Shown here: positions 18,619 to 27,729 of the stretch, piece after piece | Numbering within the stretch: the first letter of the stretch is position 1 | Layout of the letters: each line of letters begins with the position of its first letter | Assembly: GCF_000503215.1 (NCBI RefSeq) | Contig: NZ_AYTD01000017.1 | Span: 558,001-622,000 of the forward strand | Origin: Pseudomonas canadensis | GTDB lineage: Bacteria; Pseudomonadota; Gammaproteobacteria; Pseudomonadales; Pseudomonadaceae | DNA: 64,000 bases | Direction of reading: 5' to 3' | Program-made: the position numbers and the translations under genes | The notes under the pieces: generated by a model | Seen by the model: the letters and a program-made list of their open reading frames with translations, nothing else | The model's database searches: none | Told to the model about the DNA's origin: nothing

Positions 18619-20802
18619 ATGCGCGATGATCTCTCCCTTTTGCTGAACTCCCTCAACGATGCCCAACGCCAGGCCGTAGCGGCCCCCGTTGGCCGTCAGT
18701 TGGTCCTGGCCGGTGCTGGCTCCGGTAAAACCCGAGTGCTGGTGCACCGTATCGCCTGGTTGATCCAGGTCGAAAACGCGTCCCCGCATTCCATCCTGTC
18801 GGTGACCTTCACCAACAAGGCCGCTGCCGAGATGCGCCACCGCATCGAACAGTTGATGGGCATCAGCCCGGCCGGCATGTGGGTAGGCACCTTCCACGGC
18901 CTGGCGCACCGCCTGTTGCGGGCGCACTGGCAGGAGGCGGGCCTGGCCCAGACCTTCCAGATCCTCGACAGCGATGACCAACAGCGCCTGGTCAAGCGCG
19001 TGATCCGCGAGCTCGGCCTCGACGAACAGCGTTGGCCAGCGCGCCAGGCGCAATGGTTCATCAACGGCCAGAAAGACGAAGGCCTGCGCCCGCAACATAT
19101 CCAGGCCAGCGGCGATTTGTTCCTGGCCACCATGCGCAGCATTTATGAAGCCTACGAGGCTGCCTGCGTGCGCGCCGGGGTCATCGACTTCTCCGAGCTG
19201 CTGCTGCGCGCCCTCGACCTGTGGCGCGACAACCCAGGCCTGTTGGCCCATTACCAGAAACGCTTCCGCCACATCCTGGTGGACGAGTTCCAAGACACCA
19301 ACGCCGTGCAGTACGCCTGGTTGCGCCTGCTGGCCAAGGGCGGTGACAGCCTGATGGTGGTGGGCGACGACGACCAGTCGATCTACGGCTGGCGTGGCGC
19401 GAAAATCGAGAACATCTATCAGTATTCCGAAGACTTCCCGGACGCGGTGACCATCCGCCTGGAACAGAACTATCGCTCCACCGCCGGGATCCTCAAGGCC
19501 GCCAACGCCTTGATCGCCAATAACACCGGGCGCCTGGGCAAAGAGCTGTGGACCGACGGCGGCGAAGGCGAGGCGATCAACCTGTACGCCGCGTTCAACG
19601 AGCACGATGAAGCGCGTTACGTGGTGGAAACCATCGAAAGCGCGCTGAAGACCGGCCTGGCGCGCAGCGACATTGCGATTCTGTACCGTTCCAACGCCCA
19701 ATCGCGGGTCTTGGAAGAAGCCTTGCTGCGCGAGCGCATTCCGTACCGCATCTATGGTGGCCAGCGCTTCTTCGAACGTGCGGAAATCAAGAACGCCATG
19801 GCTTACCTGCGCTTGCTGGAAGGCCGCGGCAACGATGCGGCGCTGGAGCGGGTGATCAACATCCCGGCGCGTGGCATCGGCGAGAAAACCGTCGAAGCGA
19901 TTCGTGACCATGCGCGCCATGCCGATGTGTCGATGTGGGAAGCCATGCGCTTGCTCATCGTCAACAAAGGCCTGACCGGCCGCGCAGCCGGCGCTTTGGG
20001 CGTGTTTGTCGAGCTGATCGAGAACCTGGCGGCCAAGTGCGCGGAAATGCCGTTGCACCTGATGACCCAGACGGTGATCGAACAGTCCGGGCTGATCGCT
20101 TACCACGAAGCGGAAAAAGGCGAGAAAGGCCAGGCCAGGGTAGAAAACCTTGAAGAACTGGTGAGCGCCGCCCGTGCGTTCGAAAACACCGAGGAAGACG
20201 AGGAACTGACCCCGCTGGCCGCGTTCCTCGGCCATGCCTCGCTGGAAGCCGGCGATACTCAGGCGGATGAGCATGAAGACAGCATCCAGCTGATGACCTT
20301 GCACAGCGCCAAGGGCCTGGAATTCCCCTATGTATTCCTGGTGGGCATGGAAGAAGGCCTGTTCCCGCACAAGATGAGCCTGGAAGAACCCGGCCGGCTT
20401 GAGGAAGAACGCCGCCTGGCCTACGTGGGCATCACCCGCGCCATGCAGAACCTGGTGATGACCTACGCCGAGACCCGACGCCTGTACGGCAGCGAGACCT
20501 ACAACAAGGTGTCGCGCTTCGTACGTGAAGTGCCGAAGGGTCTGATCCAGGAAGTGCGCCTGTCCAACAGTGTCAGCCGCCCGTTCGGTGGTGGCCAGCA
20601 GCAGAGCGCCAGCACCTTGTTTGCCGGTTCCGAGATTCCGGAAACCCAGTTCAGCCTTGGCCAGCAGGTAAGGCACTCAGTGTTTGGCGAAGGCGTGATC
20701 CTCAATTTCGAGGGCGCGGGCGCCCAGGCGCGAGTGCAGGTGAATTTCGCCGAAGGCAGCAAATGGCTGATGATGGGTTACGCGAAGCTCGAAGCCATCT
20801 GA
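18619..20802 (+). CDS. uvrD: DNA helicase II, UvrD
   Basis: A 727-aa superfamily I helicase (E. coli UvrD is 720 aa) that acts in nucleotide excision and mismatch repair. Motif I is AGAGSGKT, motif II is DEFQDTN, motif III is GDDDQSIYGWRGA, motif IV is QNYRST, and motif V/VI lies at TLHSAKGLEFPYVF and VGITRAM. The C-terminal region ends with the UvrD-type V-x-H-x-x-F-G-E-G tudor-like domain. It is followed by a REP-type inverted repeat. Confidence 0.97.
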   Translation: MRDDLSLLLNSLNDAQRQAVAAPVGRQLVLAGAGSGKTRVLVHRIAWLIQVENASPHSILSVTFTNKAAAEMRHRIEQLMGISPAGMWVGTFHGLAHRLLRAHWQEAGLAQTFQILDSDDQQRLVKRVIRELGLDEQRWPARQAQWFINGQKDEGLRPQHIQASGDLFLATMRSIYEAYEAACVRAGVIDFSELLLRALDLWRDNPGLLAHYQKRFRHILVDEFQDTNAVQYAWLRLLAKGGDSLMVVGDDDQSIYGWRGAKIENIYQYSEDFPDAVTIRLEQNYRSTAGILKAANALIANNTGRLGKELWTDGGEGEAINLYAAFNEHDEARYVVETIESALKTGLARSDIAILYRSNAQSRVLEEALLRERIPYRIYGGQRFFERAEIKNAMAYLRLLEGRGNDAALERVINIPARGIGEKTVEAIRDHARHADVSMWEAMRLLIVNKGLTGRAAGALGVFVELIENLAAKCAEMPLHLMTQTVIEQSGLIAYHEAEKGEKGQARVENLEELVSAARAFENTEEDEELTPLAAFLGHASLEAGDTQADEHEDSIQLMTLHSAKGLEFPYVFLVGMEEGLFPHKMSLEEPGRLEEERRLAYVGITRAMQNLVMTYAETRRLYGSETYNKVSRFVREVPKGLIQEVRLSNSVSRPFGGGQQQSASTLFAGSEIPETQFSLGQQVRHSVFGEGVILNFEGAGAQARVQVNFAEGSKWLMMGYAKLEAI

Positions 20803-20822
20803 AACACTGCACCTTTATTGTA

Positions 20823-20882
20823 GGAGCCCGGCTTGCCGGCGATAGCGGCCTTAAGATTGCTATCGCCGGCAAGCCGGGCTCC
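20823..20882. repeat. REP-type inverted repeat after uvrD
   Basis: Perfect 24-bp arms (20823-20846 and 20859-20882) around a 12-base loop, containing the Pseudomonas REP core GGCTTGCCGGCGAT. It can act as a transcript-end or RNA-stabilising hairpin. Confidence 0.9.
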
Positions 20883-21063
20883 AAAAGGTGAAGAATCGCG
20901 CCCCTCCCTTGTTTTTTACCCGCTCGGGCCAATATCTGTAATTAGTCCTACAGACCCTTCTGAATCGATCTTACGCAAAAGCCCGAAACATTATGTCGCT
21001 AGCCACTGTCACTCCACCTGTGCAACATGGCGCGCGTGCAATCCACAAATGGGAATTCCCTTT

Positions 21064-21936
21064 ATGAAACGTTTTCTTAGCATCGCCATGGCGTTGTGCA
21101 TCGGCCTGACGATGAGCATCGACGCCAACGCCAAACGCTTCGGTGGCGGCAAAAGTTCCGGTGCGGCACCGACTCACCAGACCAGCCAAATGGCTCCATC
21201 CGCCGGCGGCATGGGCGGTGCAGCCGCGACCGCCGGCGCAGCCGGTGCTGCTGGCGCCGCTGCCAAGGCCGGCGGTGCTTCGCGCTGGTTGGGCCCCCTG
21301 GCCGGTATCGCCGCCGGTGGCCTGCTCGCTTCCATGTTCATGGGTGGCGGCTTCCAGGGCATGCAGATCTTCGACATGCTGATCCTGGCGGTCATCGCCT
21401 TTGTGATCTTTCGCTTTATCGCCGCTCGTCGCCGCAAGCAGCAGGAGCACCTGGCTCCAGCCGGCGCGCCGATGCAACGTGAAGTGTTCGAGCAAAAACC
21501 AGCCATGGGTTCGATCTTCGGTGGTTCGGCAGCACCTGCTGCGGCCCGTCCGGTGATCAACGCGCCGGCCTGGTTCAACGAAGAGCGTTTCGTCGAAGCG
21601 GCCCGTAGCCACTTCCAGTCCCTGCAGCAGCACTGGGACGCCAACGAAATGGACAAGATCGCCGAGTTCGTGACCCCGCAACTGCTGGAGTTCCTCAAGC
21701 GCGAACGTGCCGACATTGGCGATGCTTTCCAGTCGACCTACATCGACGACCTGCGCGTCCAGCTGGAAGGTGTGGATGACCGCGCCGACAAGACTATCGC
21801 CACCCTGACCTTCAGCGGTGTGTCGAAGACCTCGCGTTTCGACCAGGGCGAAGTGTTCAGCGAAAGCTGGAACATGGAACGTGCCCAGGGCGACAACCAG
21901 CCTTGGCTGGTCGCCGGTATCCGCCAGAACGGCTGA
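21064..21936 (+). CDS. Tim44-like domain membrane protein
   Basis: A 290-aa protein. Residues 1-24 are a signal or anchor segment (ends D-A-N-A). A low-complexity Gly/Ala-rich stretch follows (KRFGGGKSSG, then Ala/Gly repeats). Two hydrophobic segments lie at about 78-95 and 100-117, the second followed by A-A-R-R-R-K-Q. The C-terminal ~130 residues are a Tim44-like (NTF2-type) domain (FVEAARSHFQSLQQHWD...). ATG at 21064 is chosen for the signal segment. It is followed by a strong terminator. The bacterial function is not known; Tim44 domains interact with membranes. Confidence 0.85.
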   Translation: MKRFLSIAMALCIGLTMSIDANAKRFGGGKSSGAAPTHQTSQMAPSAGGMGGAAATAGAAGAAGAAAKAGGASRWLGPLAGIAAGGLLASMFMGGGFQGMQIFDMLILAVIAFVIFRFIAARRRKQQEHLAPAGAPMQREVFEQKPAMGSIFGGSAAPAAARPVINAPAWFNEERFVEAARSHFQSLQQHWDANEMDKIAEFVTPQLLEFLKRERADIGDAFQSTYIDDLRVQLEGVDDRADKTIATLTFSGVSKTSRFDQGEVFSESWNMERAQGDNQPWLVAGIRQNG

Positions 21937-21963
21937 TCCTTGCACGCGTGAGCAAGCAGTTAC

Positions 21964-21991
21964 AAAAAACCCCGGACCTGTCCGGGGTTTT
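21964..21991 (+). terminator. Rho-independent terminator after the Tim44-domain gene
   Basis: A 7-bp GC stem (CCCCGGA / TCCGGGG) with loop CCTG is flanked by A-run and TTTT, so it can work on both strands. Confidence 0.92.
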
Positions 21992-22072
21992 CTATTTCAC
22001 GGTTGCACTTATAGCGAGCTACTGTATAAAACGCCCCTATAAACCGCGCCATCTAGCAAGAGGATCCCGGCC

Positions 22073-22480
22073 GTGGAAGAAATCATCGAACAATTGCGTG
22101 AAGCCAACGAACCGGTCCCGGTTCCTTTGGAGCTGCCTGACGAAGACCAACTGGTGGAAATCGAGGAACAACTGTTCATCGACATCCCGTTCGTCTTTCG
22201 TGAATTCCTGCTGACCGTCAGCGACGTGGTGTACGGCAGCCTGGAGCCGGTGACCGTCACCGACCCGCAATCCCACACCTACCTGCCGGACGTGGCCGCC
22301 AACGCCTGGGACGCCGGTGTTGATCGTAGCCTGATCCCGATCTGCCAGGACGGCGACGACTACTACTGCGTTGAGGAAGACGGCACTGTGGTGCTGTGGT
22401 CTGGCGAAGAAGAAATCGTCACCGAGGAAACCTGGGAATCGGTGTGGCACTGGGCGCGGGACGTCTGGCTGGAAAGCTGA
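22073..22480 (+). CDS. SMI1/KNR4-family protein
   Basis: A 135-aa acidic protein with a GTG start after AGAGGATC. It has the SMI1/KNR4 pattern: I-E-E-Q-L-F-I-D-I-P-F-V-F-R-E-F-L-L near the N-terminus, then a YLPDVA and V-L-W-S-G-E-E-E motif late. In many bacteria this fold is an immunity protein for contact-dependent toxins, but no toxin gene adjoins it here, so a housekeeping or orphan immunity role cannot be separated. It stands alone between a terminator and an inverted repeat. Confidence 0.8.
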   Translation: MEEIIEQLREANEPVPVPLELPDEDQLVEIEEQLFIDIPFVFREFLLTVSDVVYGSLEPVTVTDPQSHTYLPDVAANAWDAGVDRSLIPICQDGDDYYCVEEDGTVVLWSGEEEIVTEETWESVWHWARDVWLES

Positions 22481-22526
22481 GCCCTGCACCCATGGTGACC
22501 GGCTCGCTGTGGTGATCGGGCTTAGC

Positions 22527-22654
22527 GTGGTGAGCGGGCTCGCCCCGCGCTGGGCTGCGTAGCGGCCCCATGCCTCACATCGCCAAACCTGAAAGAACGC
22601 GTCGCCTGGACTGGGGCTGCTACGCAGCCCAGCGCGAGCAAGCTCGCTCACCAC
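22527..22654. repeat. Long imperfect inverted repeat between convergent genes
   Basis: Two ~42-base arms (22527-22569 and 22613-22654) are near-complementary. They share GCGCTGGGCTGCGTAGC and GGTGAGCG cores and enclose a ~43-base loop. It separates the SMI1 gene from the convergent antiporter gene and may end both transcripts. Confidence 0.8.
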
Positions 22655-22673
22655 AGTAAGTGGCCCGCTTACC

Positions 22674-24437
22674 TCAGTGTTCGGGCGTATCCTTGTGGTT
22701 ATCCAGCGTCTCCAACAAGGCGACCTGCATCCGCGTATGCACGCGGATGAACCACCGCCAAAGCACCGCCGCCACTGCAGCCGTGACCACGGCGATCAGC
22801 ACCAGCAACTTGTTGGTCGGCAGAATACTGGCCGACAAGGCTGCCAATAGCAGGAAGATCACCAGCAGCGAAAGAATCGGGATCAACTCCGCGATCACCC
22901 GTCGTACGCGCTGGGTATGCCGCCCGGCCATTTCCGGCTTCACACTCATCTCCGCCAACAGCATCGACAGCGCCTTGAGCTTGCGATACGCCGCGATCAG
23001 GAATGGCAGCGACAATAGCAACGCCCCACCCCAGATCAACGCCTTCTGCCAGCTTGGATCACTGATCCAGCCTTCCAGATACCCACCGATACGCGCCGCG
23101 AAAAAGCTGCCGGCAAAGAAGATCGCCACCACCAGCGCCAGGTTCACCCCGACTTGCAGGATGATCTTGCGGATCATCGACGCCAGCATCGCGCCTTCGC
23201 CCTGGGGCTGGATACTGCGCAGCCATTCACCGTACATGCCGAACACCCGGCTCAATCGCTTGGGCATGACCGCTGCAATCTTCAAGGACAGTGGATCGGC
23301 ACCACGAATCAGGTACGGCGTGAGCAGTGTGGTTATCGCTGAAACGGCTACGGCGACAGGGTAAAGGAAGTCGCTGGTCACCTGTAGCGTCATCCCCAAC
23401 GCCGCAATGATGAAGGAAAACTCACCAATCTGTGACAGCCCCATGCCGACACGCAGTGAGGTACGCCCGTCATTGCCGGCGATAAACGCCCCCAGGCCAC
23501 AGGACAGCATTTTGCCCAGCACCACGGCCACGGTGATCACCGCGATCGGCCAGGCGTATTGCAGCAGGATCTGCGGGTCGATCATCAAGCCGATGGCCAC
23601 GAAGAAGATGGCGCTGAACATGTCGCGGACAGGCTCGATCAGTCGCTCGATCTTAATCAATTGCTTGGATTCGGCCATGATCGCACCGATCAGGAACGCG
23701 CCCAGCACCATGCTGTACTCCAGCTTGACCACCAGCAGGCAGAAACCGAAACACAGGCCCAATACGGTGATCAGCAGCATCTCGTTGCTGTCGAACTTGG
23801 CCACGTAGGCCAGCAAACGCGGCACCAGCAAAATGCCGATGACCAACGCAACAATCATGAACAACGACAGTTTGCCGACCGTGGAAAACACCTCGCCGGA
23901 GCTGACCGTGCCGCTGACGGCAATGCTCGACAGCAAGGCGATGATGCCGATGCCGAGGATGTCCTCGACGATCAGCACGCCGAAAATAAGCTGGGCAAAG
24001 CGCTGGTTCTTCATCTTCAGGTCATTGAGCGCCTTGACGATGATGGTGGTGGAGGAAATCGCCAGGATCGCGCCGAGGAACAGTGAGTCCATGGTGCTCC
24101 AGTCAAACCAGCGGCCGATCTCGTAGCCGATCCAGATCATCAAGATGATTTCCAGGAAGGCCGCGATAAACGCAGTGGCGCCAACCTTGAACAACTTGCG
24201 CAGGCTGAACTCTAGGCCCAGGCAGAACATCAGGAAGATCACCCCCAACTCGGCGAGGGTCTTGATGGTGTCTTCGTCGTGGATCAGGCCGAATGGCGGG
24301 GTGTGGGGGCCGATGATGAACCCGGCGACGATGTAGCCCAGGACCACCGGCTGTTTGAGGCGGTGAAACAGAATGGTGACAACCCCAGCCACCAGCATGA
24401 TCACGGCCAGGTCCTGGATAAAGCTGATGGCGTGCAT
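22674..24437 (-). CDS. Monovalent cation:proton antiporter, CPA2/Kef type
   Basis: A 587-aa inner-membrane protein with about 12 hydrophobic segments in the N-terminal ~400 residues (Na_H_Exchanger fold). Examples are VLGYIVAGFIIGPHTPPFG, the ELGVIFLMFCLGLEF segment typical of CPA2, and FFVAIGLMIDP. Two or three further hydrophobic segments are at the C-terminus. There is no TrkA-N (RCK) domain, unlike KefB/KefC, so nucleotide gating is absent. The ATG at 24437 has GGAG 9 bases upstream. It likely exchanges K+ or Na+ for H+; the ion is not shown. Confidence 0.88.
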   Translation of the reverse strand: MHAISFIQDLAVIMLVAGVVTILFHRLKQPVVLGYIVAGFIIGPHTPPFGLIHDEDTIKTLAELGVIFLMFCLGLEFSLRKLFKVGATAFIAAFLEIILMIWIGYEIGRWFDWSTMDSLFLGAILAISSTTIIVKALNDLKMKNQRFAQLIFGVLIVEDILGIGIIALLSSIAVSGTVSSGEVFSTVGKLSLFMIVALVIGILLVPRLLAYVAKFDSNEMLLITVLGLCFGFCLLVVKLEYSMVLGAFLIGAIMAESKQLIKIERLIEPVRDMFSAIFFVAIGLMIDPQILLQYAWPIAVITVAVVLGKMLSCGLGAFIAGNDGRTSLRVGMGLSQIGEFSFIIAALGMTLQVTSDFLYPVAVAVSAITTLLTPYLIRGADPLSLKIAAVMPKRLSRVFGMYGEWLRSIQPQGEGAMLASMIRKIILQVGVNLALVVAIFFAGSFFAARIGGYLEGWISDPSWQKALIWGGALLLSLPFLIAAYRKLKALSMLLAEMSVKPEMAGRHTQRVRRVIAELIPILSLLVIFLLLAALSASILPTNKLLVLIAVVTAAVAAVLWRWFIRVHTRMQVALLETLDNHKDTPEH

Positions 24438-24729
24438 GGCGAGGGGCTCCTTGAGGGTACTGGCGCTTTTCCCACTTCCGCCCGCGCCTTTGAAATGTCG
24501 CAAAGAGCGAAAGGAAAAGTCTGCCTTGATCGTAAGAAATGCCCTGAGGTGGGCTTTTGAAGGTTAACACCGCGACTTCCGGCAGAAAGCCGGTGCAATA
24601 TATGGAAACAGATCGGTGCACGCGTGACGGCAAGCCGCCTACCGGCGTCCCGTTAAGGAAGGCGCAGCAAAGAGTCCAGCACCCGCAGAGGTGTCCCCCA
24701 ACCAAATGCCTACAACCCGTGAGTGTGCT

Positions 24730-25206
24730 ATGGAACCCGGAAACGCCCAGCTGTCGATGACGGTATTGATGACCCCTGATATGGCCAACTTTTCAGGCAA
24801 TGTCCACGGCGGCACCCTGCTCAAGTACCTCGACGAAGTGGCCTACGCCTGTGCGAGCCGTTATGCCGGCCGCTATGTCGTGACGTTGTCGGTGGACCAG
24901 GTGATTTTCCGCGAACCGATCCATGTCGGCGAGCTGGTGACCTTCCTCGCGTCGGTCAACTACACCGGCAACACCTCGATGGAGGTGGGCATCAAGGTGG
25001 TGACCGAGAACATCCGCGAACGCTCGGTGCGCCACACCAACAGCTGCTTCTTCACCATGGTGGCCGTGGACGACCAGCGCAAACCGGCCGCCGTGCCGCC
25101 GTTGCAGCCGCAGAACAGCGAAGATAAGCGCCGGTTCGTTCAGGCACAGCAGCGCCGGCAGATCCGCCAGGAGCTGGAGAAGCGGTATCAGGAAATCAAA
25201 GGCTGA
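24730..25206 (+). CDS. Acyl-CoA thioesterase, hotdog fold (YciA/cytosolic ACOT type)
   Basis: A 158-aa hotdog-fold thioesterase. The motif N-F-S-G-N-V-H-G-G-T-L-L-K-Y-L-D-E-V-A carries the catalytic Asp, and VDQVIFREPIHVGELV is the following conserved strand pair. The C-terminal tail is charged. ATG at 24730 is preferred; ATG at 24706 is in frame and would add eight residues. It should hydrolyse acyl-CoAs to free acids. A REP-type repeat follows. Confidence 0.88.
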   Translation: MEPGNAQLSMTVLMTPDMANFSGNVHGGTLLKYLDEVAYACASRYAGRYVVTLSVDQVIFREPIHVGELVTFLASVNYTGNTSMEVGIKVVTENIRERSVRHTNSCFFTMVAVDDQRKPAAVPPLQPQNSEDKRRFVQAQQRRQIRQELEKRYQEIKG

Positions 25207-25242
25207 AGCGCCGTAGATCTCAAACTGTAAACCCAATCAAAC

Positions 25243-25331
25243 TGTGGGAGCGGGCTTGCTCGCGAAGGCAGTGTGTCAGCCGGCTCATCAGGGTCTGGTG
25301 CACCGCATTCGCGAGCAAGCCCGCTCCCACA
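25243..25331. repeat. REP-type inverted repeat pair
   Basis: Perfect 24-bp arms at 25243-25266 and 25308-25331 with the core GGGAGCGGGCTTGCTCGCGA, enclosing ~41 bases. It lies between the convergent thioesterase and pdxY genes. Confidence 0.92.
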
Positions 25332-25346
25332 TGGAGTTTTGTGTAC

Positions 25347-26219
25347 TTATAGATCTATAGGGGTGGCTTCAAACCGTACACGCGGATGGGCGATACGGTC
25401 CTGAGCACGCACCAACTCCAGTTCATAACTAGCGCAAGCCTGGGTTTCCAGCAGCACTTCATGCACCGCTGCAGCAGTGAACTCGAACGCCGCCAACAGG
25501 CTGTCGCCCAACAGTACCCGCGCCAGGAACAACCCCGAGGTCAGGTCGCCCACGCCCACGGGCTGACGCGGAAACGCCAGCAGCGGCCGGCGCAGGTGCC
25601 AACTGCCATCGGCGGTCACCAGCAGCATCTCAAAACCGTCCGGCAGCTTGCCGGGGTAATCCAGGTGCTTAACCAATACCGCCTTCGGCCCGCGCGCCAG
25701 CAACGCCTTGGCCATGGCCAGGCAGTCGAACAGCGATTGCGGCTTGCGCCCGGCAAAGCTGTCCAGCTCCAGCTGGTTGGGGCACAGGAAGTCAGCCATG
25801 GCCGCGGCTTCGTCCAGCAGAAAATCGCTGACTTCCTGGGGCACGATGCAGCCCTTTTCCGGATGGCCCATCACCGGGTCGCACAAATACAGGGCCTTGG
25901 GGTTGATGGCCTTGATGCGCGCCACACCGCTGAGAATCGCACGGCCCTGGTCTGCACTGCCCAGGTAACCGGACAGCACCGCATCGCAGTTGCCCAGCTC
26001 GCCAATAGCGGCGATGCCTTCTACCAGCGCCGGAATCTGTTGCGGCGCCAGCACTTCGCCCGCCCATTGGCCATACTGGGTGTGGTTGGAGAACTGCACC
26101 GTGTTCAACGGCCAGACGTTCACCCCGACGCGCTGCATGGGGAATACGGCGGCGCTGTTTCCGGCGTGGCCAAAGACCACATGAGACTGGATCGCAAGCA
26201 GATGAGGTGTGCGTTTCAT
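25347..26219 (-). CDS. pdxY: Pyridoxal kinase PdxY
   Basis: A 290-aa ribokinase-fold kinase in vitamin B6 salvage. It starts LLAIQSHVVFGHAGNSAA, has LNTVQFSNHTQYG, the DPVMGHPEKG motif, and the anion-hole/catalytic segment V-G-V-G-D-L-T-S-G near residue 225 with the catalytic Asp. It phosphorylates pyridoxal using ATP. The length matches E. coli PdxY (287 aa). It is divergent from the DUF3301 gene. Confidence 0.95.
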   Translation of the reverse strand: MKRTPHLLAIQSHVVFGHAGNSAAVFPMQRVGVNVWPLNTVQFSNHTQYGQWAGEVLAPQQIPALVEGIAAIGELGNCDAVLSGYLGSADQGRAILSGVARIKAINPKALYLCDPVMGHPEKGCIVPQEVSDFLLDEAAAMADFLCPNQLELDSFAGRKPQSLFDCLAMAKALLARGPKAVLVKHLDYPGKLPDGFEMLLVTADGSWHLRRPLLAFPRQPVGVGDLTSGLFLARVLLGDSLLAAFEFTAAAVHEVLLETQACASYELELVRAQDRIAHPRVRFEATPIDL

Positions 26220-26336
26220 GCGCGGGATTTCCGTAAAGCCATTGAAATTCTGGCCGCGCAGTATGCGACTAAACGCAGCCTGTACGACAGACCGGCGACA
26301 CAGTTAAGCTGCTCTCACTTTGTTGGAGTCTTTCGC

Positions 26337-26729
26337 ATGCTGACCCTGGGAAACATCTTCGTGTTGATGCTGCTGGCGACCGGTGCCGCCTGGGTGTGGC
26401 ACAACCACGGCCTGCGCGAGCGGGCGCTGGAGCGGGTCAAGCAGCATTGCGCCAAGCTCGACATCGAACTGTTGGACGGCGCAGTGGCGCTCAAGCGCAT
26501 CGGGTTTGTAAGGGATGCCAATGGTCGGCGGCGCCTGGCGCGTATCTACAACTTTGAATTCACCGTGACCGGCGAAACCCGCCACCCGGGCACCATCACC
26601 CAATTTGGCGCCCACAGTGCGCAGATCGAACTGGCGCCCTACCCGTTCGAGATCAAAACGCCGCTGCCCAGCGCCGAGGTGATCGAGCTGAGCCAGTGGC
26701 GCCAGGACCACGCCAAGAACCGTCAGTAA
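26337..26729 (+). CDS. DUF3301 membrane-anchored protein
   Basis: A 130-aa protein with one N-terminal membrane segment (residues 1-22, then W-H-N-H-G-L-R-E-R-A). The rest is a soluble domain with Q-H-C-x-K-L-D-I-E-L-L-D and R-R-I-Y-x-F-E-F patterns typical of DUF3301. It overlaps the end of the convergent CobW gene by seven bases. In P. aeruginosa the corresponding gene (PA5533, from memory) sits in the zinc-response block, but the function is unknown. Confidence 0.85.
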   Translation: MLTLGNIFVLMLLATGAAWVWHNHGLRERALERVKQHCAKLDIELLDGAVALKRIGFVRDANGRRRLARIYNFEFTVTGETRHPGTITQFGAHSAQIELAPYPFEIKTPLPSAEVIELSQWRQDHAKNRQ

Positions 26730-27694
26730 CGGCAGGCCTTTAGTGCAGCCTGCAAGGCAGCCAGGTCCTGTGGCTCGCTGAAAATCAATTCGATACGTGA
26801 ATCGCGGCGCCACTCGCTGGCCTGCCAAGTCAGCTCGCTGTTATCCACCGCGTTGGTCGAAACCCACCCTTCGGCGCTGTGGATAACCAGTTTGGCGCGG
26901 CGCCATTCAAGGCTTGTCAGCCACTGGTCGAGGCGGCGGGTATCGAACTGCTGGCTCGGGTGCCAGCGCCAGCCGACACTCCAACCACCCTCTTGGGCCT
27001 GACTCAGGCAGATCGGTTGAGTGGGATCGCTCCACACCGCCGGCATTTGCGCGAGGCCTTCGGGCACTTCGATGTTATCCACAGCGGCTGAAGCCTGCGC
27101 GTTCAGGCCGGGTAATTGTTGCAAGGGCAATTGCGCCTGACGGGTCCAGTAGAGCGGGCATTCTGGCAACTGCAGTTCGATCGCTCGGCGCTGCCCAGCG
27201 TCCACCCCTTCATCCTTGTTCAACACCAGCAACCCGGCACTCGTCAGAGCCTCTTGCTGCGCTGGCGGTAATGGTTTCCCTGCGGCCAGCGCCTGGGCAT
27301 CCAATACCAGCACGCAAGGCTGGACGGCCAGCACGCCCTGCCAGGGCGCCTGTCGCAACTGCTTGAGCAATTGCGCCGGATGGCCCAGGCCCGACGGTTC
27401 GATAAACAGCCGGTCGGGCTTGGCCTTGCGCAACAGACGACCCAGTCCTACCTGAAACGGTGCACCGTTCACACAACACAGACAGCCTCCGGCGACTTCG
27501 CCCAGGGCAATGCCGTCGTCATCCTGAGTGAGCAAGGCCGCGTCCAGGCCAATCTGCCCGAACTCGTTGATCAGCACGGCCCAGCGCTCGTTGGCCGGAC
27601 GCTGGGCGAGCAGGTGCTTGATGAGGCTGGTCTTGCCGGCGCCCAAGGGCCCGGCAATCACGTGGGTGGGAATGTTCTGCAGCATGAAGGGCAT
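26723..27694 (-). CDS. COG0523 (CobW-type) GTPase, putative metal chaperone
   Basis: A 323-aa G3E GTPase. Walker A is G-P-L-G-A-G-K-T-S. The metal-binding C-L-C-C motif appears as G-G-C-L-C-C-V-N-G, and N-K-D-E is the base-recognition motif. A CobW C-terminal domain follows. It differs from ZigA in lacking a long His-rich region. It is the last gene of the dksA2-zigA-DUF1826-cobW operon and is presumably induced under zinc limitation, when it would help allocate scarce metal. A second start (MLQ, three codons in) is possible. Confidence 0.9.
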   Translation of the reverse strand: MPFMLQNIPTHVIAGPLGAGKTSLIKHLLAQRPANERWAVLINEFGQIGLDAALLTQDDDGIALGEVAGGCLCCVNGAPFQVGLGRLLRKAKPDRLFIEPSGLGHPAQLLKQLRQAPWQGVLAVQPCVLVLDAQALAAGKPLPPAQQEALTSAGLLVLNKDEGVDAGQRRAIELQLPECPLYWTRQAQLPLQQLPGLNAQASAAVDNIEVPEGLAQMPAVWSDPTQPICLSQAQEGGWSVGWRWHPSQQFDTRRLDQWLTSLEWRRAKLVIHSAEGWVSTNAVDNSELTWQASEWRRDSRIELIFSEPQDLAALQAALKACRY

Positions 27695-27729
27695 CGTTCG
27701 GACCGTGTAGAGCGTTTGATCCTACGCGG

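Noticed and set aside
18544..20676. 710-codon open frame opposite uvrD
   Set aside because: The plus strand carries all UvrD helicase motifs; the minus frame shows only mirrored codon bias.
22073..22480. SMI1/KNR4 gene as part of a toxin-immunity locus
   Set aside because: No polymorphic toxin, secretion gene or additional immunity gene adjoins; the gene is flanked by a terminator and a repeat.
26220..26336. Zur box between pdxY and the DUF3301 gene
   Set aside because: No GTTATA...TATAAC-like sequence is present, so zinc control of the DUF3301 gene is not supported by its own promoter.
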